This document shows positions 17,272-26,530 of a stretch of DNA of 64,000 nt, piece after piece (position 1 is the first letter of the stretch; every line of letters starts with the position of its first letter). Position numbers and translations under genes: made by a program. The stretch comes from Betaproteobacteria bacterium (GTDB taxonomy: Bacteria; Pseudomonadota; Gammaproteobacteria; Burkholderiales; Casimicrobiaceae). The notes beneath the pieces are model-generated. The model was not told where the DNA came from, ran no database searches, and was given only the letters and a program-made list of their open reading frames with translations. The stretch is from the NCBI GenBank assembly GCA_013298695.1, contig JAAFIS010000006.1:124001-188000 (forward strand), in the 5' to 3' direction.

Positions 17272-17811
17272 ATGACTACGCCATACATCGGTGAAATCCA
17301 AACCTTTGGGTTCAACTTTAACCCTCGAGGTTGGGCGTTTTGTAACGGCGCGCTACTGCCGATTTCTCAAAACACGGCGCTGTTTTCGCTTCTTGGGGTC
17401 ACGTATGGGGGGAACGGGCAAACTACCTTTCAATTGCCTAACTTCGCCGGGCGCGCGGCCTGCAGCCAAGGTCAGAGTCCGGGGCTGTCACCGAGAGTTT
17501 TGGGGCAAACATTTGGTGTCAACACCGTCACGCTAAGCGCTTCGCAAATCCCGCAGCACAATCACTCGCTTAATGCATTCTCACAGCCAGACACGACGAA
17601 AAGAGTATCAGCGCCCGTAACTAATGGTGCTATCAGTGTGCCGGGGGCTCCGACCACTAAACCGTTCACTAACACGGCGCCCAACACCCAACTATCGCCT
17701 TCGATGTTGCAACCCAGTGCGGGCGGCGGGCAGCCGCACGAGAATCAGCAGCCTTATTTAGGCGTAAATTTCTGTATTGCTTTGCAAGGCGTCTACCCGA
17801 CATTCCCGTGA
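17272..17811 (+). CDS. phage tail collar / MdpB-like protein, copy 3
   Basis: 179 residues. Motifs: GEIQTFGFNFNPRGWAFCNG, YGGNGQTTFQLPNFAGR, QHNHS and the end VNFCIALQGVYPT. Closer to copy 1 than to copy 2. It is the last of the three; a GNAT-like frame follows 60 bases later. No other phage structural gene is nearby, so a prophage is unlikely. Confidence 0.85.
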   Translation: MTTPYIGEIQTFGFNFNPRGWAFCNGALLPISQNTALFSLLGVTYGGNGQTTFQLPNFAGRAACSQGQSPGLSPRVLGQTFGVNTVTLSASQIPQHNHSLNAFSQPDTTKRVSAPVTNGAISVPGAPTTKPFTNTAPNTQLSPSMLQPSAGGGQPHENQQPYLGVNFCIALQGVYPTFP

Positions 17812-18136
17812 GGCAAAACCTGCGTGCCGCGTTGTTAGTAGATTAATTTTCGCGCTGCGCCACGGGACCTAGATCGGTCAATCAGCCACCTTTCAAATTC
17901 TGCATCCGCTCAAGCATTTTCCGCCCGTCGCAACAAAGAGTGTCAGAGAGCTTGTTGTCGGTGAGTCGCGCTTCAATTTACGCGCGGCAACACATCTTGA
18001 CCTTCAGTGGCTCTCGGAGCTATACGCCGACTCTAGAGCAGAAGAAATCAATGGTCTGCCTTGGCCTGACGAAGCGAAACGCGCGTTCCTCGATAGCCAG
18101 TTCGCGCTACAGCATCACCACTTCGTCACGCACTTT

Positions 18137-18463
18137 GTGCACGCTGAGTTTCTTATCCTCGAATCGCAGCTGGGCGAGCGCATCGGTCGCTACTACGTGA
18201 CGACCCGCGAGCCAGTCACGGTAATCGATATCTGCCTTCTGCGCGCAAGGCGCGCAAACGGCATCGGCACAGCACTCATCACGCAAACGCTTTCAAATGC
18301 AAGTGCAGCCGGTCGCGACGTGCATTTGCATGTCCTGCAAACCAATATCGCGGCGCGCAAGCTCTATGAACGATTGGGCTTTATCGTCGAAGCGGCCGAC
18401 GCAGAACAAAGCGCTCATTTCAAAATGAGTTGGCATCCCGCGAACCCGTCTAAATCTCGCTAG
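18137..18463 (+). CDS. GNAT-family acetyltransferase with unclear start
   Basis: From the first usable start (GTG 18137) the product is 108 residues and holds the acetyl-CoA loop (RARRANGIGTALI) and the GNAT C-terminal KLYERLGF. The homologous frame is open upstream to 17873 and reads on-family text there (FNLRAATHLDLQWLSELYA, then LPWPDEAKRAFLDSQF), so about 70 more N-terminal residues are expected. No ATG, GTG or TTG is in frame in that part. The gene may have lost its start, be frameshifted near 17940 (a GTG lies there in another frame) or use ATT/CTG near 17897. Small GNATs of this kind often accompany tail-collar genes. Confidence 0.7.
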   Translation: MHAEFLILESQLGERIGRYYVTTREPVTVIDICLLRARRANGIGTALITQTLSNASAAGRDVHLHVLQTNIAARKLYERLGFIVEAADAEQSAHFKMSWHPANPSKSR

Positions 18464-18756
18464 TTAAATACAGCTTGATAAAGAAAGCCTTTAGTTTCTC
18501 GGGCGATAGGCACTAGAAACAAGGCGAATTGACCTAGCGCAGAATGCGTCACTTGATACGTCTGCTGTGGGAACAAGAGTGGTGCGTCGTTTCGAAACAG
18601 CAACGAAAAAGGCGCACGCCAGCCCTGTGGTGCCGTAGGAGGCATCGGTAACGGCCGCGCCTCAACCAAGAGAAACGAAATCTCTCCGTCGACCAACGCC
18701 GCCGTGAACGTTTCGTTTACGTGCGGCGCGAAGTGCTCTAGCGTCAATAACTCCAT
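18460..18756 (-). CDS. DUF6916-family protein
   Basis: 98 residues from the ATG at 18756 (MELLTLEHFAPHVNETF). The pattern of a short N-terminal helix, FTAALVDGEISFLLVEAR, FSLLFRNDAPLLFPQQTYQV and the closing FLVPIARETKGFLYQAVFN is the full DUF6916 signature. It follows the 1281-residue protein on the same strand after 23 bases, so the two are probably cotranscribed. Its 3' end overlaps that of the GNAT frame by a few bases. Function unknown. Confidence 0.75.
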   Translation of the reverse strand: MELLTLEHFAPHVNETFTAALVDGEISFLLVEARPLPMPPTAPQGWRAPFSLLFRNDAPLLFPQQTYQVTHSALGQFALFLVPIARETKGFLYQAVFN

Positions 18757-18779
18757 CCGAGAGGTGGCCGTAACTTCTT

Positions 18780-21700
18780 TTAGTGCCGGTGCTGCGCTCT
18801 GCGCGCACCACCCACAGCGACGAGCGAGGCCAACAAGAGCCAAGCCCAGCCCGGCATCGGCACTGGCGCTGCAGGCGGAACACCCGGGCCGCCTTGGTCA
18901 ACGATCGTGCCGTTCGCGGTTAAGTCATCATCGCCCAGTCCGCCATCCGCTATGGTGAACGTCGCTGTATTGCCACTTATCGAAGCTGGCATCACATACC
19001 ATGAAGCTACAGGATTTCCGGGCGTTGGGCCGTATTTCCAGTACTGCGCCGTGGTCGGCAGTGCGTTCGGATACGTAATAGTGAGCGTGATCGACGCGCC
19101 CGGCGTGCAACCACTCGTCACAAAGTTGAACAATCCTTGCGGGAACGTAAATCCCGACGGCGCTGTTCCGGCGGGCGGACTTGCCGGGTGTCCCGTGAGC
19201 GGAATGAATTCATTCGTGGTGTAAGAACACGCTGCACCGCCGCCAGTGAAGCTAGCGGTGATGTTGCCAGTGCCCGTCGCGGACGGACCGCTGAAGGTGC
19301 GGAACGACGGCGTCACCGCGACTACCGCCGAGGCGGGTCCGGCACCTGCGGAATTATTCGCGACAACGCTACAGTCGTAGGTCGTTCCGTTGGTCAAGCC
19401 ACTTACGGTAATCGGCGATGCCGCTCCGGTGTTGGTCAAGGTGGTGGCTCCGCCGACGCAGCTTGCGGTGTAGCCAGTGATGTTCACGCCACCTGTAAAC
19501 GTTGGCGCGGTGAACGCGATCGTCGCTTGCATGTTGCCCGGCGTGCCCGTGCCGATCGTCGGTGCGCCCGCGACAACCGCGTTGATCACCACGTTTGCAC
19601 TAGCGGACGCGCTCGCGTAGTTCGCGTCGCCCGGCTGCGTCGCTGTGAGCGCGCAAGTACCGACACCCACAATCGTGAGCTGGTTGCCCGCTACGGTGCA
19701 GATCGTAGCCGCAGACGTTGTGGTGAACGTAAATGCGGTTAAGCCGCTTGTCGTGGTCGCGGTCAACGTCACTGGAGGCGCCGCGAAGTTCACGGGCGAA
19801 GCCGGAGCAAACGTCACCGTTTGCGTGCCTTGATTAATCACGACGTTCGCGTTCGCCGAGGCGGCAGCGTAGTTCGCATTGCCCGGCTGTGTCGCCGTGA
19901 GCGCACAGGTGCCAACACCCACAATCGTGAGCTGGTTGCCAGCGACGGTGCAGATCGTGTTCGCCGAGCTGGTGCTGAAGGTGAACGCAGTCAAGCCGCT
20001 CGACGCCGTTGCCGTGAGCGTGATCGGTGTGACACCGACCGCTACGGGTGTTGCCGGTGCGAAGGTCACTGTTTGCGTGCCTTGAGCCACGACAATCGAA
20101 TAAGCTCGATTTCCAGTAAACGGCCCGGGTGCCGGGCTGGTGTCGGTGGCAGTCACAGTGAAATTGAATGTGCCCACCGCATTCGGCGAGCCGGTAAGCG
20201 CACCACCGCCCGACAGCGAGAGCCCGCCGGGTAGCGCGCCAGCAGTAACGGCAAAGGTGTACGGGGCTGCGCCGCCGCTAGCGCTAAGCGATTGGCTGTA
20301 CGCCACGCCCACGGTTCCGCCCGGAACTGAGACTGGGTTGACAGTGACGGGCACGTCATCGTTCGAAATGGTGGCCATGCCTTGGTTGTCTGCGATCGTT
20401 GCGTTAGTCGCACCGCTTAAATTTACAAAGAGGGTTTCGTTTGCCTCCGGCACGGTTTCGCCGACGATTGGAACGGTGATGGTGCGGGTCGTTTGTCCAG
20501 GTGTGAACGTCAACGTGCCACTGACGGCGGTGTAGTCGGCGGGTTGGATCGCGGTGCCGTCGGCGCTTGCGTAATTGACAGTTACGGTTTGGCCGCTCGC
20601 TGCGCTGAGCGAAACTGTGAACACTGCATTGGCCGTACCGCTGTTGCCTTCGACGACGGTCACGTCGTCAATTGCCAAGCTCGGCAATGGGTCGTCGTTA
20701 GTAATCGTTCCCACGCCTTGACCATCGGCGACAGTAGCGCCGGTCACGTTGGTCACATTGACGAAGAACGTTTCGGTAGGCTCGTTAAGCGTGTCGCCGT
20801 TGACCTGTACCGTGAATGTGTAAGTACTGCTACCGGCTGGGATCGTTTGACCCGTTAAGCTGTTAGCGACGTAGTCAACGGCCGCAGTTGCAGAACCATT
20901 CGCGGTAGCGATGTCAAAGGTGACGCCGCCCGCGCCAGCAGGCGCGCTCAAGCTGACCGTGAACGTGAAATTGGTCGTACCCGCGTTACCCTCGTTGAGC
21001 GTCACGTCATTGATCGTGAGGCTCAATAGATCGTCATTGAGAATCGTACCGGTCGCGCTGTTTGGTGCGCCAATTGTGTAGCCTGTGCCTGCGGCGAGGG
21101 TCAGGATGACAGTCTCATCGAGCTCGATCGTGGCGTCGGCGGTTGGGTTAACCGTGATGGTGCCGGTCGTGTTACCCGCAGGGATGACAAGCGGCGAGGC
21201 AATGGTTGCGTAGTCGGTGCCGTTGGTGGCGGTGCCGCCGACCGTGAAATTAACACTAGTTGCCACTGACGCGGCCTGATTCAAAGTCACCGTAAACACG
21301 ATATTTGCCGCGCCATCCTCTGCCACTGATGCAGGAGATACGCTGATGGTTGCGGTCGGCACGTCGTCATTGAGGATCGTACCCGTTGCACTGGCTGGCG
21401 ACCCAACGGTGTAGCCCGTGCCAGCCGCGACGGTCAACGTCACAGTTTCGTCGGGTTCGACGAGGCCATCGACGGTTGGATTGATCGTAATCGTCGCCGT
21501 TGTAGTGCCGGCCGGAATGACGACGGTGGCAACGCCGCCGGTGTAATCGACCCCGGAAGTCGCTGTGCCGCTTGTAGTGATGTTGACCGTGGTGGGCGAC
21601 GCCAAATTCAGGCTGCGGGTCACGGTGTAAGTCAAATTGGTTGCGCCGTCTTCGCTCACGCTGGCTGGATTTACCGCGATGGAAACTGTCGGCAACGCGT

Positions 21701-22625
21701 TGGTGACCGTCATTGGCACCGTTACGAACGCAAAGAAGTCAACTCCAGGTTGCGCAGGATCTGTGGTGCTGTCGTTCACCAACACGCGCGCGTTGGCTGT
21801 TGCCCCGAGCGTTGTGGGAGTGCCAGTAAGTAGACCCGTCGTAGACACCGACAATCCCGGAGGCAAAATCACGCTTATGTCAGCCGGAAAGGTATACGGT
21901 GCCGTGCCGCCGCCTGCATTTAACTGTAACGATGCGGCGACGCCTTGCAAAAGTGTGATTGGAGACGGCGAGACCGTAAATATGGGATTGTCAATCGTGC
22001 CGCCGTACGTCTTTTGCGTGAACGCGCCAAGCGAATCTTGCGCGCGAACCGTAAAGCTGAAACCACTGCGGATCGTAGGCGTTCCACTGATCAGCCCTTG
22101 CGATGTCATCGATAGCCCAGTGGGAAGCGCACCGCCCACAATAGAGTAGGCGTACGGTGCTGTGCCACCGGTCGCAGAAAGCTGCTGACTAAACGCGAGT
22201 CCTGCGCGGAGAGACACCGAAGCCGGCGATACAACAATCGCTGAAGTAGGCGGTGAAATCGTTATCGTGAATCGAATACGATTCAAGTCAAGATCTTCTA
22301 TTTCGAACACGTCAGACGTCGCTGAATTACCGCTATGCGTATAAATCAAGACTGACTTCGCGGTGCTCGGTGGAACAAAATCCTGCCGCAATATTGGCGA
22401 ACCGTGTAGCGGGGCTAGCAAAATGACCGGCGTACCGTTGCCAAACCCGATGTTGTACGGGTCGCAGGCGGTGATATCGATCTCCACCGATCCGCCATTT
22501 GCCACGGTTCCAGTCTGCGCCGGGCAAGCGATGCTTGTGTGCGCTGCAAACGCCGCAGGCAATATGATTGACGTGACGAAGAGCGTTGCGATCAACGCGT
22601 AGATACGCTTGAAAAATGCCGACAT
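18780..22625 (-). CDS. large secreted Calx-beta / Ig-like repeat protein, choice-of-anchor U
   Basis: 1281 residues. A signal peptide (about 1-28) is followed by a short unique region, two or three putative-Ig (He_PIG) domains (pattern GGTAPYxYSI, ALPTGLSM), four Calx-beta modules (NEGNAGTTNFTFTVSLSAPA, VEGNSGTANAVFTVSLSA and similar), another He_PIG, two nearly identical 84-residue modules, a fibronectin-III-like segment and a choice-of-anchor U domain. The tail VPMPGWAWLLLASLVAVGG plus basic residues resembles IPTL-CTERM or PEP-CTERM sorting signals, but is a variant of both. Calx-beta acidic motifs suggest Ca2+ binding. It should be a cell-surface or extracellular-matrix protein. Codon use is even along its length. 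Confidence 0.85.
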   Translation of the reverse strand: MSAFFKRIYALIATLFVTSIILPAAFAAHTSIACPAQTGTVANGGSVEIDITACDPYNIGFGNGTPVILLAPLHGSPILRQDFVPPSTAKSVLIYTHSGNSATSDVFEIEDLDLNRIRFTITISPPTSAIVVSPASVSLRAGLAFSQQLSATGGTAPYAYSIVGGALPTGLSMTSQGLISGTPTIRSGFSFTVRAQDSLGAFTQKTYGGTIDNPIFTVSPSPITLLQGVAASLQLNAGGGTAPYTFPADISVILPPGLSVSTTGLLTGTPTTLGATANARVLVNDSTTDPAQPGVDFFAFVTVPMTVTNALPTVSIAVNPASVSEDGATNLTYTVTRSLNLASPTTVNITTSGTATSGVDYTGGVATVVIPAGTTTATITINPTVDGLVEPDETVTLTVAAGTGYTVGSPASATGTILNDDVPTATISVSPASVAEDGAANIVFTVTLNQAASVATSVNFTVGGTATNGTDYATIASPLVIPAGNTTGTITVNPTADATIELDETVILTLAAGTGYTIGAPNSATGTILNDDLLSLTINDVTLNEGNAGTTNFTFTVSLSAPAGAGGVTFDIATANGSATAAVDYVANSLTGQTIPAGSSTYTFTVQVNGDTLNEPTETFFVNVTNVTGATVADGQGVGTITNDDPLPSLAIDDVTVVEGNSGTANAVFTVSLSAASGQTVTVNYASADGTAIQPADYTAVSGTLTFTPGQTTRTITVPIVGETVPEANETLFVNLSGATNATIADNQGMATISNDDVPVTVNPVSVPGGTVGVAYSQSLSASGGAAPYTFAVTAGALPGGLSLSGGGALTGSPNAVGTFNFTVTATDTSPAPGPFTGNRAYSIVVAQGTQTVTFAPATPVAVGVTPITLTATASSGLTAFTFSTSSANTICTVAGNQLTIVGVGTCALTATQPGNANYAAASANANVVINQGTQTVTFAPASPVNFAAPPVTLTATTTSGLTAFTFTTTSAATICTVAGNQLTIVGVGTCALTATQPGDANYASASASANVVINAVVAGAPTIGTGTPGNMQATIAFTAPTFTGGVNITGYTASCVGGATTLTNTGAASPITVSGLTNGTTYDCSVVANNSAGAGPASAVVAVTPSFRTFSGPSATGTGNITASFTGGGAACSYTTNEFIPLTGHPASPPAGTAPSGFTFPQGLFNFVTSGCTPGASITLTITYPNALPTTAQYWKYGPTPGNPVASWYVMPASISGNTATFTIADGGLGDDDLTANGTIVDQGGPGVPPAAPVPMPGWAWLLLASLVAVGGARRAQHRH
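19581..20084. repeat. two tandem 252-base units inside the large surface protein gene
   Basis: Units 19581-19832 and 19833-20084 each encode 84 residues beginning QGTQTVTFAP and ending NVVIN. The middle parts (VAGNQLTIVGVGTCALTATQ) are identical in both. Such a pair can expand or shrink by recombination, so the protein length may vary between strains. Confidence 0.85.
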
Positions 22626-22922
22626 GTGACCCCCGATAACTAGAAAGTCAGGAACTTTCTTAACTCGACCAGTATAGCCAGACCTGCTGAAAATGTGTCG
22701 CGCGCGAACGACAAGTTTTGATAGGTTTTGTGAAAAATACTAATGCACCACGCTATCCCTGATCAGTTTTTTACGTTTTTCAAACACGCCGCACCGTAGA
22801 TGCCATGTTGCGACGCAGAAAATTGGGTTGCAATCACATCCGTTTTATGCGAATCGACGGGTTGTTGATTTTCGGCGATGTCGCTATTTTTACAAATTAG
22901 CGAATCACGCTAAAAATCCGCT
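22626..22922. other. 297-base intergenic region
   Basis: AT-richer than its flanks, between the divergent large surface protein gene and DUF2062 copy 2. Only a small inverted repeat (TTAGCG-aatca-CGCTAA, about 22897-22913) was noticed, just before the DUF2062 start. No gene or known element was recognised. Confidence 0.5.
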
Positions 22923-23462
22923 ATGAAACTCCGCCGATGGCTCGCGTCCATTGAACCGCGCGTGCTCCGAGAATTTGATCGACCCTGGCTTTCATGGATG
23001 AAGCCGTGGATTGATTCGCATGAATTGCTTTCATTTCGCCGATACCCGTTGGCGATCGGTGTTGCGATTGGTGTAGCACTCGGCGTCATTCCAACGCAGC
23101 TTGAAGTGTTTCTCGTTTTCTTTTTATGTGTATTGTTTCGCGGCAACATCGTCGCGGCGACGGTAGTGGGTTGGTACAACAACGCGTTCACGATGGTGCC
23201 GCTCTTCGCTGCCGCGTATTACATCGGCGATGCGATTCTCCCCGGCACACGCACGATGCCGGAGCTTAAGAATCCGAATGGCGATTGGTGGGGCGCGTTT
23301 CATGCGTGGGTGGAAGCACTTGGTATGCCGCTGCTCATGGGGCTGCCCATCATCGGCGTCACGCTCGGTGCGTTGAGCTATCTCGCGGTGCATTATTTTT
23401 GGTTGCGGCCCGTGTGGGCACGGGCGAAGCGGATGCGCTCGAGAGCGACGGCGAAAGACTAG
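22923..23462 (+). CDS. DUF2062 membrane protein, copy 2
   Basis: 179 residues. It opens with SIEPRVLREFDRPWLSWMKP, matching copy 1 (14919-15479), with GNIVAATVVGWYNNAFTMVP in the middle and a WLRPVWARAKRMRSR tail. Three or four membrane helices. By eye about 40% identical to copy 1, so an old duplication. It stands alone and is convergent with the SDR gene, the stops overlapping by 4 bases. Confidence 0.85.
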   Translation: MKLRRWLASIEPRVLREFDRPWLSWMKPWIDSHELLSFRRYPLAIGVAIGVALGVIPTQLEVFLVFFLCVLFRGNIVAATVVGWYNNAFTMVPLFAAAYYIGDAILPGTRTMPELKNPNGDWWGAFHAWVEALGMPLLMGLPIIGVTLGALSYLAVHYFWLRPVWARAKRMRSRATAKD

Positions 23463-24268
23463 TGTTTCGTCGCTAAGGCTTTGCGCGCGAGATTGTCGAC
23501 AACACTAGGTGCGATCAATTTGAGCCAGCGCCCGAGTTTGCCTTTGGCGCTCATGACGACCTCGCGTTTGCGCTGCGCCATCGCATTCACGATGAGCGAC
23601 GCGCATGCTTCAACGCTCATCGCGCCTTCTTCAGCCAACCCCGATACGCCCGCGGTTTCGCCTTTCGCATTCCAGCCGTTACGACGAATCTCGGTGGCGA
23701 CGACACCCGGATACACAACGCACACGTTCACACCTTGCGGCTCGATCTCAACGCGCAACGCCTCAAAAAATCCCGTCTGCGCGAATTTTGTCGCGCAATA
23801 GGTTGTGCGCGCAGGCACACCCACGAGCCCCGCGAGCGAGGCGACCGCAATCACCTGACCTTGCGAGCGCTTCAGATGCGAAAGCGCCGCATGCGTCGGC
23901 CATATGCTGCCCATCAGGTTGATTCGCATCAAACTTTCGTACACGTCAGTGCTTTCGATATCTTCAAAATTCGCGTGCATTGAAACGCCCGCGTTGTTCA
24001 CAAGCATGTCAATCGCGCCAAACTGCACAGCGCTCTTTTCAATCAATGCACGACATTCAGATTCAACCGCAACATCAGTCGGCACGACGAAAGTTTGAGC
24101 GCCCTTTGCTTCGCAATCTTTCGCGACGAGCTCAAGTGCGTCACCACGTCGCGCAGCGAGCACGAGCTTGGGCTTGAACGGCGCGAGTTGCCGCGCGAGT
24201 TCTGCGCCGATGCCGTCAGATGCGCCCGTGATCACAATAACTTTGTCTTGGAAAACTGCGGTGCTCAT
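23459..24268 (-). CDS. SDR-family NAD(P)-dependent oxidoreductase
   Basis: 269 residues from the ATG at 24268. The cofactor loop TGASDGIGAELARQL, the NNAGVSMH strand and the catalytic YCATKFAQ (Tyr and Lys four apart) with an upstream Ser (VIAVASLAGL) are all present. It resembles classical short-chain dehydrogenases of the DltE type; the substrate cannot be told. The C-terminal end is basic (GKLGRWLKLIAPS) and may touch the membrane. No operon partner. Confidence 0.9.
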   Translation of the reverse strand: MSTAVFQDKVIVITGASDGIGAELARQLAPFKPKLVLAARRGDALELVAKDCEAKGAQTFVVPTDVAVESECRALIEKSAVQFGAIDMLVNNAGVSMHANFEDIESTDVYESLMRINLMGSIWPTHAALSHLKRSQGQVIAVASLAGLVGVPARTTYCATKFAQTGFFEALRVEIEPQGVNVCVVYPGVVATEIRRNGWNAKGETAGVSGLAEEGAMSVEACASLIVNAMAQRKREVVMSAKGKLGRWLKLIAPSVVDNLARKALATKH

Positions 24269-24606
24269 CGTTCGATTCACTCACTATTCAAAATTAGCTA
24301 TTACTATAAAGCGCCTATTCGACTGGGCTTATAGGTCTTTAATTTTTACTCTTGATACATACGATAACTATGCATTTCGCCCAACGCTATCGACCGTTTA
24401 CCGAAAAACCTATATCACACCGCGAATGAAAAAGTGATGGATAGCACTGTATCCACACGCAACACCGGCTGCATCATACAAAAGAAAAAACCCGCACGAG
24501 GCGGGTCAAACAGTCTGCGATTTCCAAGGAGGAGGAATGAAATCGCAGTTTCGTTTCAGCGAGCGGCGAATCTAGGAATCGCTACTCGCTGCACAAAAGT
24601 GTGTGG
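24269..24606. other. 338-base intergenic region with terminator and palindromes
   Basis: It holds the amt terminator (24484-24513), a second inverted repeat CTGCGATTTC / GAAATCGCAG (24513-24548), and an AT-rich stretch with half-palindromes related to the GGGCGAT element (near 24322 and 24376). No gene was seen. Confidence 0.55.
24484..24513 (-). terminator. rho-independent terminator of the amt operon
   Basis: Read on the minus strand, GACCCGCCTCGTGCGGG is a GC-rich stem followed at once by TTTTTTC. It lies about 95 bases past the amt stop and fits as the end of the porin-glnK-amt transcript. Confidence 0.8.
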
Positions 24607-26151
24607 TTATCGGTTGTAAGCCGTTTCGCCGTGGCTCACGATATCGAGACCTTCGCGTTGTTCGTCATCTGTCACGCGCAGACCGACGATGAGATCGGCG
24701 ATCTTGAACGCGATAAACGCAACAACTGCGGTCCACACGACAGTGAGGGCGACGCCTTTGAATTGAATCCACACTTGCGACGCAATTGAGAAGTCAGCCG
24801 CTTTGATCACGCCTGCGGTCACCCAATCAGACACGTAGCCTGGGCCGCCCAAGTTCGGCGCGTTGAACACGCCGGTGAGCAATGCACCCAAAACGCCGCC
24901 AACCGCGTGCACACCGAATACATCAAGCGCGTCGTCTGCGCCAAGCATTTTCTTGAGACCCGTCACGCCCCAGAAGCAGACGATGCCTGCGAGCAAGCCG
25001 ATGATGAGCGCGCCCATCAAGCCGACATTGCCAGCCGCTGGCGTGATCGCAACGAGACCAGCGACTGCGCCCGATGCTGCACCCAGCATTGATGGTTTGC
25101 CTTTAAAGAACCACTCGGCAGAAATCCACGACAACACTGCGGCCGCAGTAGCGATAAACGTGTTGAAGAATGCAAGACCTGCAGTGTTGTTCGCCTCAAG
25201 CGCAGAGCCTGCGTTGAAACCGAACCAACCCACCCACAGCAGTGACGCACCAATCATCGTAAGCACCAGGCTGTGTGGTGGAAACGCTTCTTTGCCATAG
25301 CCCAAACGCTTGCCGACCAAATACGCGCCAACTAAGCCTGCGACACCTGCATTGATGTGGACCACGGTGCCGCCTGCGAAATCAAGCGCGCCCCATTGCC
25401 AAATTTTTCCAGCGGTTGCGTTCAATCCGTCAACCAATTTCGCATCGGTATAGGCATCGGGACCTGGCCAGAACCACACCATGTGCGCAATCGGCACATA
25501 GCTGAAGGTGAACCAAATCACCGTGAAGATGAGCACTGCAGAGAACTTCATGCGCTCCGCAAACGCGCCAACGATCAGCGCACAGGTGATGCCAGCAAAT
25601 GTTGCTTGGAAGGCCGCGAAGACGATTTCAGGAATCACGATGCCTTTGCTAAAGGTGGCCGCCATCGCGAAGGTTCCGGTGGCTGCATCGAACAAGCCTT
25701 TACCAAACAAGCGATCCGTGCCACCGAAATATGCATTGCCTGCGGTGAACGCGAAGCTGTAGCCGTAAATCAACCAGAGTACGGACACCAGCGAAAACAC
25801 CACCATCACTTGCATAAGCACGGACAACACGTTTTTTGAGCGAACCAAGCCGCCGTAGAAAAGCGCGAGTCCTGGCACGGCCATCATCAACACGAGTAAT
25901 GTTGAAACCATCATCCACGCGGTGTCGCCCTTGTTGGGTTCAGGCGCTTTCGCAGCGGGCGCTGCGGCGGGTGCTGCCGCTGCAGCGGCGGCTGGTGCGG
26001 CCTCGGCAGGCTTGGCGGCTTCTGCAGGTTTTGCTTCTGCGGCTGGCGCAGTTGCCGCAGGTGCTGCAGCAGGCGCTTGCGCCGTTGCCACGGGTGCCAA
26101 CGCGATGGTGAATGCGGCTGAAAGGGCCGCGAGATAAGTACGCAATTTCAT
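24607..26151 (-). CDS. amt: ammonium transporter Amt
   Basis: 514 residues from the ATG at 26151. A signal peptide is followed by an unusual low-complexity Ala/Pro/Glu stretch (about residues 25-75), then the Amt body with eleven helices: LALFYGGLVRSKNVLS, the His-containing GGTVVHINAGVAGLVGAYLV, WVGWFGFNAGSALEAN and DVFGVHAVGGVLGALLTGVF (second pore His). It moves ammonium across the inner membrane and is gated by GlnK. glnK lies 16 bases upstream and the porin gene before that; a sigma-54 promoter precedes all three. Confidence 0.95.
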   Translation of the reverse strand: MKLRTYLAALSAAFTIALAPVATAQAPAAAPAATAPAAEAKPAEAAKPAEAAPAAAAAAAPAAAPAAKAPEPNKGDTAWMMVSTLLVLMMAVPGLALFYGGLVRSKNVLSVLMQVMVVFSLVSVLWLIYGYSFAFTAGNAYFGGTDRLFGKGLFDAATGTFAMAATFSKGIVIPEIVFAAFQATFAGITCALIVGAFAERMKFSAVLIFTVIWFTFSYVPIAHMVWFWPGPDAYTDAKLVDGLNATAGKIWQWGALDFAGGTVVHINAGVAGLVGAYLVGKRLGYGKEAFPPHSLVLTMIGASLLWVGWFGFNAGSALEANNTAGLAFFNTFIATAAAVLSWISAEWFFKGKPSMLGAASGAVAGLVAITPAAGNVGLMGALIIGLLAGIVCFWGVTGLKKMLGADDALDVFGVHAVGGVLGALLTGVFNAPNLGGPGYVSDWVTAGVIKAADFSIASQVWIQFKGVALTVVWTAVVAFIAFKIADLIVGLRVTDDEQREGLDIVSHGETAYNR

Positions 26152-26167
26152 ATGTGCTTCCCCGTGT

Positions 26168-26530
<363 letters not shown>

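Noticed and set aside
15550-22625. Prophage or phage-tail bacteriocin
   Set aside because: Only collar-type proteins are present. There is no tape measure, baseplate, sheath, capsid, terminase, lysis or integrase gene.
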